NCBI GenBank assembly: GCA_016711045.1
Contig: JADJTT010000003.1
Span: forward strand, 248,001 to 312,000
DNA length: 64,000 bases
Direction: 5' to 3'
Source of the DNA: Saprospirales bacterium
GTDB taxonomy: Bacteria > Bacteroidota > Bacteroidia > Chitinophagales > Saprospiraceae
Position 1 is the first letter of the stretch. Each line of letters starts with the position of its first letter. Below, one piece after another: positions 59,108 to 64,000 of this stretch. Below the pieces are notes generated by a model. It worked only from the letters and a program-made list of their open reading frames with translations. It was not told the DNA's origin and did no database searches. The position numbers and the translations under genes are program-made.

Positions 59108-59137
59108 GATCACCGCCGCCTCTGGCGGTGATCATTC
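59104..59137. repeat. Palindrome, GCCTCT loop, ATCACCGCC arms
   Basis: Perfect 14-bp arms (59104-59117, 59124-59137), overlapping the previous palindrome by 4 nt. Same core as 35005-35040 and 35113-35151. An AGTGCTT/AAGCACT mini-stem follows at 59147-59163. Confidence 0.7.
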
Positions 59138-59287
59138 CGAACTTTTAGTGCTTTTTAAGCACTAGTCTTGAAGAGCAAAATACATAGGCAATTTAATAAT
59201 TTGGCGGCGTTTTTTTGCGTCTATACCGCATTGCTGGAAAAATTCCTCATTTTTGATTACTTTCTGACCCGGCAACACACTATATGG

Positions 59288-59914
59288 ATGAACGGTATGT
59301 ACACAGACGATCAACTCATTGAACTAATCCGGAAGGATGGAGATGCCCTGGAGCGTGCGCTCCGCCATTTGAACGGCGACAAGGCCTTCCGGGAGCGCGT
59401 ATTGCAGCATGTCGTGCGGTATGGAGGAAGCCGGGAGGACGCCGAAGAGATTTACAACAGCAGCCTGGTGACCCTGGTCTCGGGAATCCGGCAACAACAC
59501 TATGCGCAAAAGGGTTCGTTGCACGCCTACTGGTTCGGCATCTGCAAAGGACTGTGCAGCAACCACTTCCGAAGTAAGGGATTCAAACAATTAGTACCCA
59601 CGGAAGACGAGCACGCACTGGACACCCCTAACTGGGAAACTCCCGATCGCCTGCTGTTGAAAGAAGAGGTCAAGACGATTCTCCTGGACGTCCTTTCCCA
59701 GTTATCGGAGAAATGCAGAGAATTGTTACTCCTGTGGAGCAAAAGCTATTCGATGAGTGAGATCGCGGAGGCCCTGAATTACGCCGACGAAGATTCTGCC
59801 AAAAACAGGCGCCGGAATTGCCACCTCAGTCTGATGAAATACCTGAACGAACACCCCATGATCAAACAAGAGCTGAAAGACTTATGGAACTGGAAAAATA
59901 CTTCGACCAATTAG
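59288..59914 (+). CDS. ECF-type RNA polymerase sigma factor
   Basis: About 208 residues from the ATG at 59288 (MNGMYTDDQLIELIRKDGDAL; a second ATG at 59297 is possible). Sigma region 2 'FRERVLQHVVRYGGSREDAEEIYNSSLVTLVSGIRQ', 'GSLHAYWFGICKGLCSNHFRSKG', and region 4 'LLDVLSQLSEKCRELLLLWSKSYSMSEIAEALNYADEDSAKNRRRNCHLSLMKYL' with its helix-turn-helix. It should direct RNA polymerase to a specific promoter set. Its 3' end overlaps the next gene by 31 nt, so the downstream membrane protein is the likely anti-sigma partner. Confidence 0.9.
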   Translation: MNGMYTDDQLIELIRKDGDALERALRHLNGDKAFRERVLQHVVRYGGSREDAEEIYNSSLVTLVSGIRQQHYAQKGSLHAYWFGICKGLCSNHFRSKGFKQLVPTEDEHALDTPNWETPDRLLLKEEVKTILLDVLSQLSEKCRELLLLWSKSYSMSEIAEALNYADEDSAKNRRRNCHLSLMKYLNEHPMIKQELKDLWNWKNTSTN

Positions 59915-60675
59915 ACGCCTACCACTATGGCAGGTTGACCGGTGCGGAAAAGGAAGCCTTGGAATCCAGGCTTCAATCCGATCCCGAATGGAAGGAAGCC
60001 TGGAACCTGTATCGACTTTCCCTGGCTGCCCTGGAATTGCAACAAGATGCCACGGTACGAAAAACATTGGAAAAGATACAGCAGGAAAAAGGCCGCATTA
60101 CCCCCCTGAATCGCCGCTTGATGGCTGTAGCTGCGGCCGTAATCCTGATCGTTTGCATGACAGGGTCGTGGTGGTATGCCTGGGAAAACTACACCAACCA
60201 GGCCTTATACCAGGCTAATTATTCGGTTCCTGCGGAAATGAACCCTGCCCGCATGGGAGCAGGAGAGGCCGCTTCCACCACCCTCGATCGCGGGCTGGAG
60301 GCTTTCCAAAATAAGGAAACGGAGCAAGCTGTAGAAATACTGGAGACCATTAGTCCGGACAATCCGGAATACGAAAATGCACGCTTTGCCCTGGGCCAGA
60401 TCTTTCTCCAAACAGGAAAAGCGGAGAAAGCCATCCAATACCTCTCTCCATTGACGGGTTCCGCTTCTACTGCGCTGGCCGCCAAAGCCGAATGGTACAT
60501 GGCCCTCACCTTGCTTCAGAGCGGAAAAAGCAACGAATGCGTGGAATGGCTGCAAAAAATCGCCTCCGATCCGGAGCACCCGTATCAGGAAAAAGCCGAG
60601 GAGCTGTGGAGAAAAATGGATAATTTATGGAGGAAGTTGATTACCTCTTTTCGCGGAACGACACCTACAAGATAA
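59884..60675 (+). CDS. Membrane TPR protein, probable anti-sigma partner
   Basis: About 263 residues from the ATG at 59884 (MELEKYFDQLDAYHYGRLTG). The N-terminal 75 residues resemble cytoplasmic anti-sigma helices (LTGAEKEALESRLQSDPEWKEAWNLYRLSLAAL), one membrane segment follows (LMAVAAAVILIVCMTGSWWYAW, about 98-118), then a periplasmic TPR region (about 150-250; LEAFQNKETEQAVEILETI, 'ARFALGQIFLQTGKAEKAIQYL', 'EWYMALTLLQSGKSNECVEWL'). The 31-nt overlap with the sigma gene ties them together. It is not the FecR type. Its function as anti-sigma is inferred from order and topology. Confidence 0.8.
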   Translation: MELEKYFDQLDAYHYGRLTGAEKEALESRLQSDPEWKEAWNLYRLSLAALELQQDATVRKTLEKIQQEKGRITPLNRRLMAVAAAVILIVCMTGSWWYAWENYTNQALYQANYSVPAEMNPARMGAGEAASTTLDRGLEAFQNKETEQAVEILETISPDNPEYENARFALGQIFLQTGKAEKAIQYLSPLTGSASTALAAKAEWYMALTLLQSGKSNECVEWLQKIASDPEHPYQEKAEELWRKMDNLWRKLITSFRGTTPTR

Positions 60676-60713
60676 GGAAAAGCATAATCCCATGAAGCTA
60701 ACCCCAAAATGCG

Positions 60714-60752
60714 CAAAGCCCTCCCGGAATCCGGGAAGGGCTTTGTTTTTTT
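60714..60752 (+). terminator. Rho-independent terminator of the sigma/anti-sigma operon
   Basis: CAAAGCCCT / AGGGCTTTG outer stem, CCGG/CCGG inner stem, followed by seven T, 39 nt after the stop. Confidence 0.8.
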
Positions 60753-60771
60753 CATAGTATGCTTGAGTCCC

Positions 60772-60806
60772 AAGTGAATTGACGGCCGGCGGCCGTCAAT
60801 TCACTT
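60772..60806. repeat. Palindrome, core GGCC-GGC-GGCC
   Basis: Perfect 16-bp arms (60772-60787, 60791-60806), loop GGC, placed after an already complete terminator, so it is not needed to end that transcript. Confidence 0.65.
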
Positions 60807-60910
60807 TTACTTCAGTCTAATAAGGAGACGCATCTCTTTAAAAAAAGTAACACTTGGAGATTTTTTCCTAAATTAACAGCCCAATTGAAAACATTCTTTC
60901 CAACCCTAAA

Positions 60911-62014
60911 ATGCACACCATCATGGTAAAAGAAAATCTGGTTCGACTATTGAGTATTGATGGCGGTGGTATCCGCGGTATTATTACAGCTACGATCCTG
61001 GCAGCTTTGGAAGATAAGCTCAATGAAAAATATAAGGCCAAGGAAGGGAAAGATCCCAGCCGTCCGTTGCGATTAGCGCAGTTTTTTGATCTGTTAGCAG
61101 GGACCTCCACCGGAGGTATTCTCACGGTAGCATTGCTGGCTCCGCACCCCGACGATCCCACTTATCCAAGATATTCCGCGCAAGAGGCCGTCGATCTGTA
61201 CCTGAAGAACGGGCAATTCATATTTACCAAGTCTCCGTCGGCACGGTGGCCGCTCGGCACGGTTTTCTACAAGGCCAAATACCGGAAAGAAAACATGGAG
61301 AAGACCCTCCTCAATTACTTTGGAGATCTTCGGATGAGCGAGTTGATCAAGCCCTGCCTGATCACCAGCTACGACATTGAAAAGCGCCGGGCCGTGTTTT
61401 TCACGCAGCACGATGCGATCAAAAAAGGCGGCATGTACGACTTTTATGTACGCGATGTAGCCCGGTCGACCGGTGCGGCGCCGACCTACTTCCCTCCCGG
61501 TATGGCAAAATCCCAGGCCGATCTGGTCTACCACACCATCGACGGCGGGTTATTTGCCAATAACCCCTCGATGTGTGCGGTGATCGAATCGCTCAAGCTG
61601 TTTGGAAAAGACGACACCCTGCTCAACCCCAGCAATATGTTTATCCTCTCGATGGGAACTGGCACGGTGGAGAAGCAGTACAACCACGTCAAAGCCCAAA
61701 ATTGGGGCATGGTCGGCTGGCTGACGCCCATTATTGACATCATGATGAGTGCGGTTTCGGAAACGGTCGATTACCAATTGAGAAAACTGTACGACTCCAT
61801 GCATCTTAAGGAGCAGTACATCCGCATCACGCCGAGTTTGTTTACTGCCGACTCCGAAATGGACAATGTCTCCCCGGAGAACCTGGAGAACCTCCACCAG
61901 GCAGGCTTGTCAAACGTTATTAAATTTGAAGACACGCTCGATAAGGTAGCGGAAATACTGCTGAAAGGTTCAACGGAGGAGACCCCCAGAAGTCTGGTGG
62001 CTCCGGAGGCCTAA
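60911..62014 (+). CDS. Patatin-like phospholipase
   Basis: 367 residues, cytoplasmic (no signal peptide). Patatin motifs: oxyanion loop SIDGGGIRGIITATIL near 18, nucleophile elbow LAGTSTGGILTVAL (Ser near 64), and the catalytic Asp in TIDGGLFANNPS near 210. Full-length plant-patatin type fold with 'DFYVRDVARSTGAAPTYFPP'. It should hydrolyse acyl chains from phospholipids. It resembles CapV effectors of CBASS anti-phage systems, but there is no cGAS-like cyclase, Cap2 or Cap3 beside it, so a defence role is not supported. Confidence 0.9.
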   Translation: MHTIMVKENLVRLLSIDGGGIRGIITATILAALEDKLNEKYKAKEGKDPSRPLRLAQFFDLLAGTSTGGILTVALLAPHPDDPTYPRYSAQEAVDLYLKNGQFIFTKSPSARWPLGTVFYKAKYRKENMEKTLLNYFGDLRMSELIKPCLITSYDIEKRRAVFFTQHDAIKKGGMYDFYVRDVARSTGAAPTYFPPGMAKSQADLVYHTIDGGLFANNPSMCAVIESLKLFGKDDTLLNPSNMFILSMGTGTVEKQYNHVKAQNWGMVGWLTPIIDIMMSAVSETVDYQLRKLYDSMHLKEQYIRITPSLFTADSEMDNVSPENLENLHQAGLSNVIKFEDTLDKVAEILLKGSTEETPRSLVAPEA

Positions 62015-62020
62015 GATTGC

Positions 62021-62407
62021 TTATAACCCCTCTACCACATCCTTCAACATCCCTCCAACCTGCCCTGCCAATTCCAGGAGTTCCGGATTGTCAATGGCAG
62101 CCATGGAAGCTACGGGGTTGACCGCAGATACTTCCACTTTCCCGTTTTCAAGCTCTTGCACGATCACGTTGCAGGGGAGCATGGCGCCAACCTTATTTTC
62201 TTTTTGGAGGGCTTCAAAAGCGTAGTTTGGATTGCAAGCCCCTAAAATGTGATACGGACGGATCTCCTTGTCGATCTTCTTCTGAAAGGTGCCTTTCATA
62301 TCGATCTCGGTGATGATCCCGAAGCCTTTGGTTTTTAGGGAAGCTATGGTATGCTCTTTTGCTTCCTCGAAATTCATATCCAATACTTTGCTGAAATAGT
62401 AACTCAT
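62021..62407 (-). CDS. DUF302-family protein
   Basis: 128 residues, no signal peptide. The DUF302 signature is clear: 'FEEAKEHTIASLKTKGFGIITEIDMKGTFQKKI', 'YHILGACNPNYAFEALQKENKVGAMLPCNVIVQEL', 'VEVSAVNPVASMAAIDNPELLELAGQVGGML'. The Cys in GACNP and LPCN are the conserved pair. The biochemical role of DUF302 is unknown. Only 6 nt separate it from the convergent patatin gene, with no obvious terminator. Confidence 0.9.
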   Translation of the reverse strand: MSYYFSKVLDMNFEEAKEHTIASLKTKGFGIITEIDMKGTFQKKIDKEIRPYHILGACNPNYAFEALQKENKVGAMLPCNVIVQELENGKVEVSAVNPVASMAAIDNPELLELAGQVGGMLKDVVEGL

Positions 62408-62644
62408 GGTGTATTTTTTGACAAAGTTCGGTTACTCCTACTTCCCGGTCAGTGATCTGCGTCACCTTTGGTGGCCCACAAAACTCAAATTGAAGTGGTT
62501 TTCTCCACTACATTGACTACATCGCAGCATAAAGTAGAGCAAGTCTTCAAGGTCAATCCGAAACCCATAAACGGTTCATTTTATGTACGCGTTCAGGGCT
62601 CGAACCAATCGGTTATAATCGCGTTGACCTTAATCACTTGCATC
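62408..62644. other. Intergenic region, nothing recognised
   Basis: The stretch upstream of 62645 stays open in frame back to 62468, but the extra residues show no signal peptide or known motif. I see no promoter box, hairpin or repeat that stands out. Confidence 0.4.
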
Positions 62645-63267
62645 ATGAAAGCCACCTACCTTTTAAGTGTGTTCTTTATCCTTTTTTCCATCCAATCAGG
62701 TGCTGCCCAAAGCTTCGAGCTTATGACGGGTACCAAGCGGATATTTTTCGACGTCAAATACATTAAAATAGTTGAGGGGCACAAAAATTTCTCGCTACTC
62801 AGCAGAACGAGGGCGACTGCGGAGTACGACGAACAAAAGACCGACCTCTTTACGGGCACCTATTTGAATTATAGCATAAAAGCCGGTTTCGGAGGAACGG
62901 TAGCTGGCAGGATTGCAAGTACCGGTTCGGGCTTTGACCTTGGCGTGCATTACTTTACTTTAAAGCCAACGCCAAATTCATGGCCTATCTCCTTCCTGCG
63001 ATCCAAATTAGTGACGAGCTCCTTTTAACCTGGCTTTCCTTTCTGCGCTATTCGCCGAATCTAAAGAATGATTGGAAAATCCACTCTAGTCTGGAGCTCT
63101 TCTCCGCCTTTGGTAACGAGGGCCATCTGAAGAGCGTACAACGAGCCCGGCTCGGGGTGAGCAATAAAAGCTATGCCTTTGGCCTTGCCCTGAATCTTGG
63201 AGAAAAAGGAAAATCGCTGGAGGAAGTGGACGTAAATCCAGGGGTGTTTGTGCAGAAGAGTTTTTAG
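62645..63267 (+). pseudogene. Secreted protein, frameshifted, unknown function
   Basis: From the ATG at 62645: signal peptide MKATYLLSVFFILFSIQSGAA, then a beta-rich mature part (RIFFDVKYIKIVEGHKNFSLLSRTRATAEY, TGTYLNYSIKAGFGGTVAGRI). At about 62954 the frame leads to a short unrelated end (stop 63026-63028), while the neighbouring frame continues as 'YFKANAKFMAYLLPAIQISDELLLTW...SSLELFSAFG...VQRARLGVSNKSYAFGLALNLGEKGK' to 63267. One extra T in the TTT at 62954-62956 would rejoin the halves to a protein of about 207 residues. Gene decay or sequence error. No family recognised. Confidence 0.6.
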
Positions 63268-63477
63268 AGGAGGTGGAGGTCATTACCATCCCCCCACCAA
63301 ACATCTTTAAAAAAAGCATATTTGTCGTCCCCCTGACCAAGGGAAATTATCAGAAAATAGTTAGATTTGGCCGTTCTAACTTAGATTAGAGGATTCGTGC
63401 CAGATCATGCACCCTATCGTGAAAATCTGACCCCTTCCCCATACGAACATTCTGTTATCTAGAAACATAGTGTAGTC
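63268..63477. other. Leader region of the last gene
   Basis: It contains TAGATTTG (63362-63369), a good TAnnTTTG -7 box, about 108 nt before the ATG at 63478. No hairpin or gene otherwise seen. Confidence 0.35.
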
Positions 63478-64000
63478 ATGTCCCAACTAGCTCACCGGAT
63501 TTACATTTACACCTTTGTATTCCTTGTTGTCCTGGCAACGGTATACTTGTTTTACAGGGGTATTCCGTATTACAGCACCAGTGAAGTAGAGCGCTTTTAC
63601 CACCCCGATCACGACCTGTTCAAGCCCAGTGGCGCTTTTGGCCACGGATTGGGTATCATCGGTACATTGATGGTCTTATTCGGGGTATTTTCCTACATGG
63701 GCCGAAAAAGGTACCGCTTCCTTGTCCGTCTCGGCAGGTTAAAATACTGGCTGGAGTTTCACATCTTTCTTTGCAGCCTGGGTCCTATTTTGATCATGTA
63801 CCACACTGCATTCAAATTTGGAGGCATTGTGTCCATCAGTTTCTGGAGTATGGTGGCGGTGGTGGCGAGTGGCGTCATTGGCCGGTTTATTTATATCCAG
63901 ATACCCCGCACGATCGAAGGACGGGAATTGAGCCTCCAGGAAGTAAAGGAAATGAAGACCAACATTGGCACCTTCATCCAAAACTCATACAGCCTGGATC
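63478..64000 (+). CDS. Multi-pass membrane redox-type protein (5' part; runs off the window)
   Basis: 174 codons are present, still open at the right edge. Membrane segments at about 7-27 (IYIYTFVFLVVLATVYLFYRG), 53-73 (GHGLGIIGTLMVLFGVFSYMG), 93-113 (EFHIFLCSLGPILIMYHTAFKF) and 115-140 (GIVSISFWSMVAVVASGVIGRFIYIQIPR). Histidines lie in or near helices 2 and 3 (GHGLG, FHIF, MYHT), as in heme-b-binding ferric-reductase-like or cytochrome b561-type proteins. After helix 4 a charged region begins (TIEGRELSLQEVKEMK). The family is not certain from this fragment. Confidence 0.65.
   Translation, partial: MSQLAHRIYIYTFVFLVVLATVYLFYRGIPYYSTSEVERFYHPDHDLFKPSGAFGHGLGIIGTLMVLFGVFSYMGRKRYRFLVRLGRLKYWLEFHIFLCSLGPILIMYHTAFKFGGIVSISFWSMVAVVASGVIGRFIYIQIPRTIEGRELSLQEVKEMKTNIGTFIQNSYSLD

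Noticed and set aside
60911..62014. Patatin as a CBASS CapV effector
   Set aside because: No cGAS/DncV-like nucleotidyltransferase or Cap2/Cap3 gene is nearby; neighbours are DUF302 and a sigma/anti-sigma pair.

Overview
The window looks like chromosomal DNA of a Bacteroidota bacterium, probably from the Saprospiria/Lewinella-Haliscomenobacter side of the phylum (lineage is inference). The support is: SecD-SecF as one polypeptide, the gliding/type IX secretion (T9SS) genes gldA and a PorE-like OmpA protein, a giant SprB-repeat adhesin with a C-terminal T9SS sorting domain, TAnnTTTG-type -7 promoter boxes, a DksA-like protein with the one-cysteine 'YGIC..TG' finger, LytTR/beta-propeller sensor pairs, DUF4956-CotH, DUF5777 and DUF6340. 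I see no tRNA, rRNA, CRISPR, transposase or phage gene.

Layout. 0-3 kb: minus-strand gldA locus, a TPR protein and the BON-LysM protein Kbp. 3-8.5 kb: secDF and an OmpA/PD40 protein (+). 8.4-14.7 kb: the SprB adhesin (-). 14.9-24 kb: housekeeping genes (leuS, trmD, FKBP, ubiX) with small membrane or secreted proteins. 23.9-27.6 kb: DUF4956-CotH pair (+). 27.6-31.5 kb: membrane glycosyltransferase-like gene, folC and two secreted proteins (-). 31.7 kb: an arginyl-tRNA-protein transferase homologue. 32.7-41 kb: hypE, hypD, a split hypF, a DUF6340 lipoprotein, a small MKLR-type protein and fdhD (-). 41-43 kb: a probable structured ncRNA, a PepSY-like protein and an unusual DksA-like protein (+). 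43-50.5 kb: a compact minus-strand locus with a YceI protein, sensor kinase, LytTR regulator, small membrane peptide, two c-type cytochrome lipoproteins, an OB-fold protein, a second YceI protein and a DUF5777 barrel. 50.7-58.4 kb: M50 protease (+), then nhaD, groEL and a TPR-CHAT protein whose reading frame runs into a small membrane protein (-). 58.5-64 kb: a lipoprotein (-), an ECF sigma/anti-sigma-like pair, a patatin phospholipase, DUF302, a frameshifted secreted protein and the start of a membrane redox protein.

The most unusual structure is intergenic. There are about a dozen long, near-perfect palindromes (arms of 14-23 bp), often in adjoining pairs. They have GC-rich cores that recur (GCCTGAGGC, GCCTCTGGC, GGGCGGCGCCC) while the outer arms differ from copy to copy yet stay self-complementary. 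Seven of them lie in divergent promoter regions, where no gene needs a terminator.

The most coherent gene set is the 43.0-50.5 kb locus. It reads as a sensed periplasmic electron-transfer or lipid-carrier system bracketed by two YceI-family proteins.

Four reading frames break or fuse at short homopolymers (hypF, the OB-fold gene, the 62.6-kb secreted protein, and the CHAT/membrane-protein junction). They should be read either as real gene decay or as base-level assembly error.
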